From Nostoc sp. FACHB-152 (lineage in GTDB: Bacteria > Cyanobacteriota > Cyanobacteriia > Cyanobacteriales > Nostocaceae), in NCBI RefSeq assembly GCF_014697475.1, contig NZ_JACJRV010000002.1:185515-249514 (forward strand): 64,000 nucleotides of DNA, read 5' to 3'. A program made the translations under genes and the position numbers. Positions 27,576 through 36,145 of this stretch are shown here, in pieces. The notes under the pieces were generated by a model that was not told the DNA's origin, ran no database searches, and was given only the letters and a program-made list of their open reading frames with translations. Each line of letters starts with the position of its first letter. The first letter of the stretch is position 1.

Positions 27576-27802
27576 GATTCACGTTCCTCTTTTAGATACT
27601 TGTCTACTTCTTCAGCAGTTTTGAAAAGTTGTCTCCCAGGTAACTCGTTAAGAATATCTACTGCTGAACGCTTTTTAGTTGCTGCTTTCTCTGGCAAAAT
27701 CACGAATACGTCTACGCTATCGCCTATTTGTGCTTCGGGGACTTCAATTTCTATTTTGTTTCCTGGTAAAACTTTGGTGGTGATACGTAAAGCTGATTGC
27801 AT
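27563..27802 (-). CDS. Antitoxin of a PIN toxin-antitoxin pair
   Basis: 79 residues from ATG 27802 (MQSALRITTKVLPGNKIEIE), preceded by GAGGAAAAAA as ribosome-binding site; the open frame continues upstream into the methyltransferase stop but that part is not needed. The N-terminal half has the LPGNKIEIEVPEAQIGDSVD pattern of a small beta-barrel antitoxin paired with PIN toxins in cyanobacteria. The C-terminal half (SAVDILNELPGRQLFKTAEE ... ERESWED) should wrap the toxin. The toxin downstream is truncated, so this is an orphan antitoxin. Same strand as the methyltransferase, 58 bases after its stop. Confidence 0.75.
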   Translation of the reverse strand: MQSALRITTKVLPGNKIEIEVPEAQIGDSVDVFVILPEKAATKKRSAVDILNELPGRQLFKTAEEVDKYLKEERESWED

Positions 27803-27860
27803 AGTTTTTTCCTCAATTTTTCTTAATACTGTAGGTGAGATTGTTGTTTTCTCTATTGTC

Positions 27861-29741
27861 CTACAGTCCATAGAGGGCGGCGACGCGTTGATCTATTTCT
27901 TTCTCATATACTTCACAGTTAACGCCTTTTGCGTCTAGGCATTTTTGCACTAGTTTGGATATTGCTTCGCGTTCAGAAGTTGATGCGTTGGGGATAGGTA
28001 CTTTATTCATGTAAATACTGCGTAATTCGATGCTTTTACCTAATAGTTCAGAACAGTGGCTTTTAAGGTAATCCCATATCAATGAAGAATTTAGTATTCC
28101 TAAGAGGTAAAGTTCTGGGATAGGAATAATAAAAGATTTATCATTAATAAATACTCCTTTTGTATCTAGGGCAAATCGCGGTTCTTTAGCGATAACAGGA
28201 TAGATAATTTTAGGCTTACTAAAAGCATCTACATATTCTGCTCCATAACGTGCCATACACCACCAGTTATATCGACCGTCTCGACATTCAGGGCGTGCTT
28301 TTAGTTCTTGTTCCCATTTAAGAAGATGATTTTTTACAGCAGGATAATTATCTATTTTTAAATCCCAAGGAGAATAAATGAACCATTTATCTTTATAATT
28401 TATCTGCCACTTACGAACATCATCGCCAATAGCTAACGGTTTAATGATTTCTGCACTTTTAGGGTCTTGATTAATAAGTTCTGCCCGTTTTGCCCCATCA
28501 ATAATAAATGCTTTATTAAAACCAGTTTTTACACCGTAATAAATATTTCCGTTGACATACTCGCCCAATTGGATACCTGCTGCTTCCATCTTTCGTAAAC
28601 GATTGACAGAGGTTGTATCAGTTAAAGTCCAATTTTCACCTTTTAAAGCATTATAAGGTAATATATGTCCGCTATCTTGAATAATTTGTTTTACATCAGG
28701 GTAAGGAGATTTCAAAGATTTTACTTGTGTAAAAGTGGGTAAAACATCATTTGATTGTTGATTCTGAGCAATAAAAATCATCACTAAGACAGCAGCACTT
28801 TGGAATACTGGTAAATCTCCAAAATCAGTAATACTGTGAACTTGGCAATTATCAGCAATATGCTTTTTCAACTTATCCCCATATTTTGCGCGAAACCACT
28901 TATTAGATGAAATAAACGCTAACATCCCACTTGGTTTTAAAAGCTGCAAAGCACGGGCATAAAAGAAACAATATAAATCAGATGTACCTGTATAAACAGA
29001 TGGATAAACTTTTTGTAATGTTGGCTTTAAATCTTTAATCAATTCTTGTCTAACATAAGGCGGATTTGCAACCTGAATATCAAACCCACCATCTGCAAAC
29101 ACCTCTGCAAATTCTACCGCCCAATCAAAACCTGTTGGTGCTTGAGTGCTTCCATTAGTTATTAGCCGAATTTGTGTTTTTAATTCATTGATTTCTGCTT
29201 CTAATGTTCGCTTTTTACCTCCTTCATGGGTTCGCATATATTCCGCTTTCTTTTGACTGTATTGATTAACTAATTCAGTCCTAATCATTCCAGTCGTCGC
29301 AGGGCTAGGTGCAGTTAAACTATCACCAATCTCAATTTTATATTTCAGGTTTGGCAGTGGGTTTGGTTTTGCACCTTGATATTCAACAGCTAGTGATAAC
29401 CATAATCTCAACCGGGCAATATTAACTGCAAATACATCTTTATCTATTCCATATAAGTTATTTTCGATAATTTCTAACTTGCGCCGATAAACAGTATTTG
29501 AATCTAATCCTTTTATGGCAAACAAACACTGGCGTAAATCTAGTAATTCGTGCAGCATACCTAATAAATAGGCTCCACTTCCGGCAGCTAAATCACAACA
29601 TCTGACTTTGCGTAAACTTTCTAATATTGCCTCTGGGTTAACTAAATTATCTGGATTATGTTCATCAACAAATAAATCTATACTATCGCTTGATTCTGTT
29701 GTAACTTGAGTTTTTAAATATCCTTTTAATGCCTCCCGCAC
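27861..29741 (-). CDS. Eco57I-type adenine DNA methyltransferase, C-terminal part (split by frameshift)
   Basis: 626 codons as read from a GTG at 29741. The SAM-binding motif I is DLAAGSGAYL (50-59) and the catalytic motif IV is NPPY (226-229, in IQVANPPYVRQELI), typical of gamma-class N6-adenine methyltransferases of the Eco57I/PglX kind. A probable target-recognition domain follows (YYGVKTGFNKAFIID; LKARPECRDGRYNWWCMARY). The frame continues that of the upstream open frame (29726-30871): one base is missing in the codons after SFM, where homologues should read SFMCREALKGYL. The GTG inside the overlap could still restart translation, giving two polypeptides. Likely a pseudogene or a split enzyme. 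Confidence 0.85.
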   Translation of the reverse strand: MREALKGYLKTQVTTESSDSIDLFVDEHNPDNLVNPEAILESLRKVRCCDLAAGSGAYLLGMLHELLDLRQCLFAIKGLDSNTVYRRKLEIIENNLYGIDKDVFAVNIARLRLWLSLAVEYQGAKPNPLPNLKYKIEIGDSLTAPSPATTGMIRTELVNQYSQKKAEYMRTHEGGKKRTLEAEINELKTQIRLITNGSTQAPTGFDWAVEFAEVFADGGFDIQVANPPYVRQELIKDLKPTLQKVYPSVYTGTSDLYCFFYARALQLLKPSGMLAFISSNKWFRAKYGDKLKKHIADNCQVHSITDFGDLPVFQSAAVLVMIFIAQNQQSNDVLPTFTQVKSLKSPYPDVKQIIQDSGHILPYNALKGENWTLTDTTSVNRLRKMEAAGIQLGEYVNGNIYYGVKTGFNKAFIIDGAKRAELINQDPKSAEIIKPLAIGDDVRKWQINYKDKWFIYSPWDLKIDNYPAVKNHLLKWEQELKARPECRDGRYNWWCMARYGAEYVDAFSKPKIIYPVIAKEPRFALDTKGVFINDKSFIIPIPELYLLGILNSSLIWDYLKSHCSELLGKSIELRSIYMNKVPIPNASTSEREAISKLVQKCLDAKGVNCEVYEKEIDQRVAALYGL

Positions 29742-30871
29742 ATAAAAGAAACTATTGGTTTAGGTGTATAATAACTTCCAGATTCATGTCTACCTGTAAC
29801 AAGTTCCTCGAAAACTTTGCCTAACATTTCGGGATCTACAGCCACTTCAACGTCAAGCGGTGTACTTTCGGTAACGGTGAAAGCAAAGCGTTGAAATAAT
29901 TCATGCAAAATACTATCTATACACTCATCAGGAATAATTATTTGCGGATTTTTATCATCTTTGTCTTGTTCAAAAAGTCCGCCATTTAAATACGGAACAC
30001 TACCAATTAAGTCTTTGAGAAAACCACCGTTATTAATTCCGGTAATGTCATATTCTGGGCTGTTATTTAGTCCGGAAAAGAATAGGTGTGAAAGTCTATC
30101 TCGATAAAAATTGTATTTAGATTCAGCTTGATTAACTTTATAGTCTTCCCATAAAGCTTTTAAGTAATCATTTCTTTGCTGAAATTGCAACCAGCCTTTT
30201 TTCTCAATAAAAACAATAAACATCAAACGGTTAAATAACTTTTGCGTAAATAACCGCTTATGTTCATCACCACCAATTCCTTGAATTAATGCTTCAACTT
30301 TCTCAAAGGTACGCCGATATTCTCTGAAAAACTCCTGCGTTACAGCTTCTACGTCAAAAGCTTCATCATGGCGTGTTTGAATATCTAAGGGTGATGCGTT
30401 GGGTATTTGTTCTAAATCTAATAAACTAATTCTTTCTGTGGCTGTGCGTAGTTGTTCCCCTTGTCCAACTGTTATCCGGCGAAAGAGTTTACGCTTTTGT
30501 ATTGAGTTATCGTATTTAACGTTTAAAAAATGCCAGTGCGATTGTGATTGGTTAGAAAATATGAATAATGTATAAGGATGTTCTTTGAGAAGTTGATTAA
30601 CAATTCTTCTTTCAGCTTCTCTGGATAAGTTTTCTGATTTTAGTTTTGTATAAATTACATGAAAAGCATTGTTAGCCCCTCCAACCGCTAATAATAAAGG
30701 GTCGCCTTCAATCTCATCTTTAACGATATCCGTGAATTTGCGGCGAGAAAGTTCTTGATTTATTCGTTCGTAATTTAGTTGACTCCAGAATAATTTTTTT
30801 AATGAATCAAGGTTGTTTAAATTCTTGAGGGAATTTTGTACTGATTGTTGTAGTGTAGATGTGGCAATCAT
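29726..30871 (-). CDS. Eco57I-type methyltransferase, N-terminal part
   Basis: 381 residues from ATG 30871. The N-terminal domain (FWSQLNYERINQELSRRKFT ... HWHFLNVKYD) and a helical region (DEHKRLFTQKLFNRLMFIVF IEKKGW) precede methyltransferase motif X, GSYYTPKPIV (365-374). It then ends in CGRH after a frameshift relative to the catalytic part. No PD-(D/E)XK nuclease motif is evident at the N-terminus, so restriction would depend on the PLD-helicase partner. Combined length with the next frame is about 1000 residues, the normal size of this enzyme class. Confidence 0.85.
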   Translation of the reverse strand: MIATSTLQQSVQNSLKNLNNLDSLKKLFWSQLNYERINQELSRRKFTDIVKDEIEGDPLLLAVGGANNAFHVIYTKLKSENLSREAERRIVNQLLKEHPYTLFIFSNQSQSHWHFLNVKYDNSIQKRKLFRRITVGQGEQLRTATERISLLDLEQIPNASPLDIQTRHDEAFDVEAVTQEFFREYRRTFEKVEALIQGIGGDEHKRLFTQKLFNRLMFIVFIEKKGWLQFQQRNDYLKALWEDYKVNQAESKYNFYRDRLSHLFFSGLNNSPEYDITGINNGGFLKDLIGSVPYLNGGLFEQDKDDKNPQIIIPDECIDSILHELFQRFAFTVTESTPLDVEVAVDPEMLGKVFEELVTGRHESGSYYTPKPIVSFMCGRH

Positions 30872-31404
30872 GTGTATGTTTGTATTTGTTGTGTGGCTTT
30901 ATAAGCGCAACATAAATGACCGCCAAGCTGATAACTTGCAGTAATTGAATAAAATTATTTGTATGACAAGTTGGTGCTAGTTAGATAAAAATCTACTGCG
31001 CTTATATTGATGAATACATACCAAATTATTTACCCTAATTAGTCAATTGGGTAATAAGTATTTGATTAATTTATAGCCGAGGTTAGTACCTTAAATTAAA
31101 AAGATAGGGGAAACAAAAATAATAAATATATGCAATCAATTTATGATTGCTATACACACCTTTTAAAGGATAAATATATTTTCTTGAGCAACTTCATCTC
31201 AATTTAATTTACATATGTAATATACGCCTACCGCGATTATACAGAGACTGAAAAAGTTCAGTAATTATATGTAGATTTATATGTAAGCAAGTAGGGTGCG
31301 TTATGGATTTTAGTTTTAACACCCTGTAAATAGAATGGTGCGTTGCGCTGCGCGACAACACACCCTACAAGCTGTTTTAATTGCTGGGCGATCGCACTCC
31401 CAAA
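30872..31404. other. AT-rich spacer upstream of the methyltransferase gene
   Basis: 533 bases, gene-free. Very AT-rich from 30900 to 31280, which should include the promoter of the defence operon. From 31291 to 31370 there are two half copies of the GGTGCGTT...CACCCTAC repeat family, the second with an inner TTGCGCTGCGCGACAA hairpin. Confidence 0.6.
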
Positions 31405-32271
31405 TCACCTTAAAATTTGCTCAATCATCCGATTTGCTTGGGAACCATAGCCACCACCAAATAAGTTTAAGTGGTTCAAAATGTGATACAAGTTATACAA
31501 TATTTTGCGATTTTCATAGCCGAAATCTAAGGGAAAAGTTTCGTTATAACCTTGATAAAAAGCTGCTGGAAAACCACTAAAAAGTTCAGTCATGGCAATA
31601 TCAACTTCTCTGTCGCCATAATAAGTTGCTGGGTCAAAAATTACTGGTTCTCCTAACACAGTACACCCAGCATTTCCGCCCCATAAATCGCCGTGTACTA
31701 AGGATGGTTGTACTTCGTGTTGGGCTAATAATTCAGGAATTGCTGCTAGTAATTCATCTTGTTTCGGAAAGTTACCGCCCCGCCTTCTAGCTAACTGAAA
31801 TTGATAACCAAGGCGATGTTTGCAATAAAATTCCACCCAGTCTGCTGTCCAAGTGTTGATTTGGGGCGTAGAACCAATAGTGTTATTCATCTCCCAGCCG
31901 AAACCATTTTGGCTGGTTGCTTTGTGCATGGCGGCTAGCTTGCGTCCCATTTCTACCCAAGATTTGGTGTTACCGCTACCCATTTCTAGCCATTCCAAGA
32001 CGATATAGCCAGAATCACCAGTTGTTCCCCAACAAATCGGCTTTGGTACACGAATACTATTTGTGGCAAACATTTGCTTTAATCCCAACATCTCAGCTTC
32101 AAACATGGCGACTTGCGATGCTTGGTTGAGTTTGACAAAGTATGTTGTTTCACCGTTAGAAACGGCGTAGCCTTGGTTAATACATCCGCCACTCACAGAA
32201 CGCCGTTGTTGAGTTTGGAATTTTTCGCCAGTTACCCGACTAATATGGGCATCAATTTCAGTCCAATTCAT
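31405..32271 (-). CDS. Fructosamine kinase family protein
   Basis: 288 residues, cytoplasmic. Members phosphorylate ketosamines (fructosamine-3-kinase or ribulosamine kinase type), starting deglycation of proteins. The kinase-like fold shows a P-loop-like SGGCINQGYAV at 27-37, VPKPICWG, IVLEWLEM (hinge) and the catalytic loop LVHGDLWGGN (191-200, with Asp195), followed by IFDPATYYGDREVDIAMTEL. Length is standard. Same strand as the M16 protease gene upstream, separated by 59 bases of tandem-repeat DNA. Confidence 0.93.
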   Translation of the reverse strand: MNWTEIDAHISRVTGEKFQTQQRRSVSGGCINQGYAVSNGETTYFVKLNQASQVAMFEAEMLGLKQMFATNSIRVPKPICWGTTGDSGYIVLEWLEMGSGNTKSWVEMGRKLAAMHKATSQNGFGWEMNNTIGSTPQINTWTADWVEFYCKHRLGYQFQLARRRGGNFPKQDELLAAIPELLAQHEVQPSLVHGDLWGGNAGCTVLGEPVIFDPATYYGDREVDIAMTELFSGFPAAFYQGYNETFPLDFGYENRKILYNLYHILNHLNLFGGGYGSQANRMIEQILR

Positions 32272-32281
32272 GAGATTTTGT

Positions 32282-32328
32282 CAATAGTCAATGGTCAATG
32301 GTCATTTGTCATTTGACCATTGACTAAA
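32282..32328. repeat. TCAATGG heptamer repeats forming a hairpin
   Basis: GTCAATGGTCAATGGTCA followed by TTTGTCATTTGACCATTGAC: tandem heptamers on one side pair with an inverted copy on the other. It separates the M16 and fructosamine-kinase genes on the minus strand. Confidence 0.75.
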
Positions 32329-32330
32329 AT

Positions 32331-33614
32331 TTACACTGGTTTCATGACAACTACACCATACGCGGCTGGGCAGAGATACTGATTGGCGGCGAGGAGTAAG
32401 TCGTTGGCTTCTTGTTGTTGAATGTGGGCTGGGTAGTTGAAGGCTGGTTCTAAATCTCCGACTAATGATTGATAGAAACCATATAAGCCGGCGCGATCGC
32501 TTGGGGTTTCGTTACCAAAAATAAATCTGTTGGCGACGCGTTTACGGACACGATCAATTTCTTTGTCTGTGACTAATTCTGTTTGTAATCTGCGGATATG
32601 TTGAGCGATCGCTTCTTCAACGGCGGCTATGTTTTCGACTGCACATTTAGCAGAGATATAAAATGTACCTTGGAGTAAGTTACTCATATTGCTAACTGCG
32701 ATCGAAGAAACTAATCCGCGTTCTTCTCGCAAATCTCTCACCAACCTTGATGTCCTACCATGTCCTAAAATTCCAGCTAATACATCTAATGCATAAGTCT
32801 GATTTAGCTGGGCTAATCCTGGAACCCGCCATACCATGACTATTCGTGCTTGCTGAAGGCTTTCATCTACAAATTCTCGACGTACAATTTCTGTAAATGC
32901 AGGTTCGGGATTGATAGTTGACGCTTGACTATATATAGCTGGTGGTTGACGGTTATGTACCTGTGTAAACCCCTCAGCAATAGTTTCGATTAATTGTTCT
33001 ACAGGTAAATTACCCACCGCCACAGCAGTAATCGACTGGGGTTGATACCAACTAGTATGAAAATCTCGCATCTGCTGGGGTTGCAGCCCAGATATTACCG
33101 ATTCTGGCCCCAACACTGGACGGCGATAGGGTAGTACATCAAAAGCCATTTCCATAGCGCGGCGAAAAGTCCGACGGTGGGGATTATCTTCGGAACGTCT
33201 GATTTCTTCTAAAACTACAGCACGTTCACGTTCAAAGGCATCATCAGGAATACTAGGATTAAATACGACATCTATTTGTAATGGTGCTAATTCGGCAAAG
33301 TCTTGCGGAGCCGTAGTTATATAGTAATTAGTGTAATCTTGGCTGGTAGCAGCATTAGTAACAGCACCTCTCTCTTCAATTCGACGTTCAAACTCACCAC
33401 TGGCGAGTCGCTCAGTTCCTTTAAAAATCATATGCTCTAAAAAGTGAGCCATACCGTTGATGGCATCAGATTCTACAGTTGAGCCAACCCTAATCCACAG
33501 GCTGAGGTTGACAACTTCAATTGGCATTTGCTCTGCAATGATTGTCAAGCCATTGGGCAGTTGATGTAGTGTTGGGGAATTGAGACGCGGAGTTTTTAAC
33601 AGGGTTGAAGTCAT
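32331..33614 (-). CDS. M16 (pitrilysin-type) zinc peptidase
   Basis: 427 residues. The inverted zinc motif HFLEH is at 57-61 (AHFLEHMIFKG), and a second Glu ligand lies in the region VVLEEIRRSED about 75 residues later. Residues 230-420 form the second, inactive half typical of mitochondrial-processing-peptidase-like proteins. No signal peptide is visible, so a cytoplasmic location is likely. Cyanobacteria often carry two M16 proteins as partners, but only one is present here. Substrate unknown; probably peptide turnover. Confidence 0.93.
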   Translation of the reverse strand: MTSTLLKTPRLNSPTLHQLPNGLTIIAEQMPIEVVNLSLWIRVGSTVESDAINGMAHFLEHMIFKGTERLASGEFERRIEERGAVTNAATSQDYTNYYITTAPQDFAELAPLQIDVVFNPSIPDDAFERERAVVLEEIRRSEDNPHRRTFRRAMEMAFDVLPYRRPVLGPESVISGLQPQQMRDFHTSWYQPQSITAVAVGNLPVEQLIETIAEGFTQVHNRQPPAIYSQASTINPEPAFTEIVRREFVDESLQQARIVMVWRVPGLAQLNQTYALDVLAGILGHGRTSRLVRDLREERGLVSSIAVSNMSNLLQGTFYISAKCAVENIAAVEEAIAQHIRRLQTELVTDKEIDRVRKRVANRFIFGNETPSDRAGLYGFYQSLVGDLEPAFNYPAHIQQQEANDLLLAANQYLCPAAYGVVVMKPV

Positions 33615-33753
33615 GGGTCGTGGTGAGTGAACAGAGTTCTTACTCCTTTATCTTATCTGTCACTTAAATCCATCACCCAAATCATACCTATAATCTGATT
33701 GGTTGTGATTATCACCACTGCCAAGAGTTACCAAGTTTGCAGTGATCATCAAG

Positions 33754-33799
33754 AAAAGGAAAAGATTTTCACAGTGATGCTGTTGAACCTTTTCCTTTT
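33754..33799 (-). terminator. Probable terminator of the RTX-like gene
   Basis: AAAAGGAAAAG (33754-33764) pairs with CTTTTCCTTTT (33789-33799). It lies 130 bases downstream of the RTX-like gene stop on the minus strand. The spacer 33615-33925 otherwise shows no gene. Confidence 0.5.
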
Positions 33800-33925
33800 A
33801 ATTATTCACCTGATTGATAAATATAGGACTAGTATTTGATTTTTGAAAAAAATCAGTCCATTATTACCTGTCTTCTTTTGGGTTGCCTATTGCCTATTGC
33901 TTAAACCTGATTCCTATAAAAGCTT

Positions 33926-35155
33926 TTATACAAAATTGAAATCAGTAGCAATGTTCACATTGGTTGTATCACGAATTAAAGCAATCAAGTCACCTTGATA
34001 GAAGACTCGTGTATCAAGAGCAGAAGTACCTTCATAGTTGCCATAACCAAGGGTGTATTGGCTAGCAGTACCTTTAGCTTCAATATAATCAATAGATGAC
34101 CAGTCTGTAATTGAAGCGTAGCCTGCGCCTAGATAAGAAACACCCCAGGAACCGCCGAGTATGAAGCTATCAGCCCCACTACCACCAGATAAGGTGTCAT
34201 ATTCTGTGCTGCTGGTTGCAGTATTATAACCATTGATGCGATCGCTACCACCATCACCATAAATAGTATCATTGCCTCCACCACCACCGAGGTAGTTAGA
34301 GGAACTCGTACCATAGATAGTATTATTGAGTCCGTTACCATATCCACTGTAGGCAGTGCCTAACAAGCTCAGGCTTTCGACATTTGCTGTCAGAGTATAA
34401 GTAGAAGCATAAGAGTAAACAGTATCTGTACCCTGGTTGGCAAACTCAGTAACTACGTCAGAACTGTTATCAACAACATAGTAGTCATTACCACCGTAAC
34501 CATACATAGTATCCACCCCAGCCCCACCGTTGAGATAGTTAGCAGAATTCGTACCATAGATGGTGTTATTGAGTCCGTTGCCATATCCACTGTAGGCAGT
34601 ACCGAACAAGCTCAGGTTTTCGACATTTGCTGTCAAAGTGTAAGTAGAAGCATAAGAATAAACAGTATCCGTACCCTGGTTAGCAAACTCTGTAACTACA
34701 TCAGAACTAGTATCAACAACATAGTAGTCATTGCCACCGTAACCATACATAGTATCCACCCCAGCCCCACCATTGAGATAGTTAGCGGAATTCGTACCAT
34801 AGATGGTGTTATTGAGTCCGTTGCCATATCCACTGTAGGCAGTACCGAACAAGCTTAGGTTTTCGACATTTGCTGTCAAAGTGTAACTATAAATAGAAGA
34901 GTAAACAGTATCAGTACCCTGATTTGCAGACTCAGTTACTACGTCACCACTGCTATTGACATAGTATCGGTCATTTCCACTGCCACCATACATTTTGTCT
35001 TCTCCGGTGTTGGCAGTGGAATAACTACCTAGAACATCATTGCCTGCTAGTCCATAGATAGTATCGCTAGCAGCAGTACCTTCTAGGCTAGGGTAAAGTA
35101 CTCCATTTTGAGTTGTGTTGTTGTCATTGAAATTAGTCCCAAAAATAGTCGCCAT
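33926..35155 (-). CDS. RTX-like calcium-binding repeat protein
   Basis: 409 residues. Glycine-rich nonapeptides (GGxGxDxx: MYGGSGNDRYYV, LNGGAGVDTMYGYGGNDYYV, LGGGGGNDTIYGDGGSDRIN) alternate with a conserved block TANVENLSLFGTAYSGYGNG. An 81-residue (243-base) unit occurs three times, two copies nearly identical. Such proteins fold on calcium outside the cell and are exported by type I secretion using an uncleaved C-terminal signal; the absence of an N-terminal signal fits. No enzymatic domain, so possibly a structural or surface-layer protein. Repeat number may vary by recombination. Confidence 0.88.
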   Translation of the reverse strand: MATIFGTNFNDNNTTQNGVLYPSLEGTAASDTIYGLAGNDVLGSYSTANTGEDKMYGGSGNDRYYVNSSGDVVTESANQGTDTVYSSIYSYTLTANVENLSLFGTAYSGYGNGLNNTIYGTNSANYLNGGAGVDTMYGYGGNDYYVVDTSSDVVTEFANQGTDTVYSYASTYTLTANVENLSLFGTAYSGYGNGLNNTIYGTNSANYLNGGAGVDTMYGYGGNDYYVVDNSSDVVTEFANQGTDTVYSYASTYTLTANVESLSLLGTAYSGYGNGLNNTIYGTSSSNYLGGGGGNDTIYGDGGSDRINGYNTATSSTEYDTLSGGSGADSFILGGSWGVSYLGAGYASITDWSSIDYIEAKGTASQYTLGYGNYEGTSALDTRVFYQGDLIALIRDTTNVNIATDFNFV

Positions 35156-35619
35156 ACCAGTTTTTTCCTGTAAAAAGTCAAGTTGTTTTATGCAGATTTA
35201 AAATTATTTAAATCTGTTATTTACCTTTGCCGGATTTTGATATAAATGTGAAATTCTCAGTAGCGGTACTACTATTTTTTGGCAAAATAGCTACGCTACA
35301 TTTTTACGGTAAGATTGGAACCTCGTATTTCTACTTAGGTATACTTATTGATCAATCTCGCTAGATAGAATTTCTGTAAAATTGGAATTTTGTTACAAAG
35401 CTTAAAACTTGCTGACTCCGCAATCTCAACAATCAATCTGGGTGCGTCAGTCTTGCTAATGGTATAAGACAACAAAAATGCCCGACTTCTTTGACAAGTC
35501 GGGCATCTAAAGCCCAGCAATTTTTACACAATAAAATTGGTATATAAAAATACTAATACTTTAAGTCGATTTCAAGACTAACCTAGAAAGCCAAGCAACA
35601 TTAATCACAGTCTTTGCAG
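35156..35619. other. Spacer between RTX-like gene and unknown gene
   Basis: 464 bases with the RTX-like promoter region and a family-A hairpin (copy 3). A 61-codon frame at 35335-35520 translates the hairpin (CPTCQRSRAFLL) and is not credible as a gene. Confidence 0.55.
35478..35506. repeat. Dispersed hairpin family A, copy 3
   Basis: ATGCCCGACTT (35478-35488) pairs with AAGTCGGGCAT (35496-35506). The outer part differs from the other copies (GCCCGAC instead of CCCCGAC), and the change is matched on both arms. Confidence 0.7.
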
Positions 35620-35847
35620 CTAGACAGTTTCGCACCATTCCATTTCTATAGCTGCCGTATAAGCATAATTATCAGGAAAGTATGTAACTTTTGTAATTCT
35701 AAAGTTCTGATTTCGCCAAATAATGTACTCTCCTAAGCTTGGGACTCTGGGTAATTTAATTGTTTTAGCTTCTGTATCCTGCAATCCCTTGTCGGATTCG
35801 ATTAGGTTTTGAGGGATGCCATGAGCAATCACGCGAATTTGAACCAT
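35620..35847 (-). CDS. Small protein of unknown function
   Basis: 75 residues from ATG 35847 (MVQIRVIAHGIPQNLIESDK); an upstream ATG at 35946 would give 108 residues, but the extension reads like spacer. The body (LPRVPSLGEYIIWRNQNFRI TKVTYFPDNYAYTAAIEMEW) looks like a small beta-barrel: a short SLGEYI strand, W, then alternating hydrophobics. No signal peptide. Similar short proteins occur in cyanobacteria, but I do not recognise a named family. Confidence 0.55.
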   Translation of the reverse strand: MVQIRVIAHGIPQNLIESDKGLQDTEAKTIKLPRVPSLGEYIIWRNQNFRITKVTYFPDNYAYTAAIEMEWCETV

Positions 35848-36145
35848 TAACCATATGTCACGGCAAAAATGAACAAAAGTCAGGATATTTGTAGACTTTT
35901 GCCGTGGTATGAGTAAAACATCCAAAATTTTACTATCTTTTAACATACTGATATCTCTCCCAATTTACATAAGAAAATTTATGCATTTGGATAGATGATA
36001 TCTAGAATCTTTTAAATTTCCTATGTGTTTTTGACAACGGTAGAAGGCTTTGATTAGAGACGAGTCAATGGTTAAAGCCTAATTAATGTTTCTCGGTAAT
36101 CTAAAATTATGAATAGAAATATTAAGAAATATAAAGTAGATATCA

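Noticed and set aside
31335-31580. 81-codon frame before the fructosamine kinase
   Set aside because: It begins in the GTGCGTTGCGC repeat and runs antisense through the kinase C-terminus.
35335-35520. 61-codon frame with CPTCQRSRAFLL
   Set aside because: The Cys-containing part is a translation of the family-A hairpin; a zinc finger is not likely.
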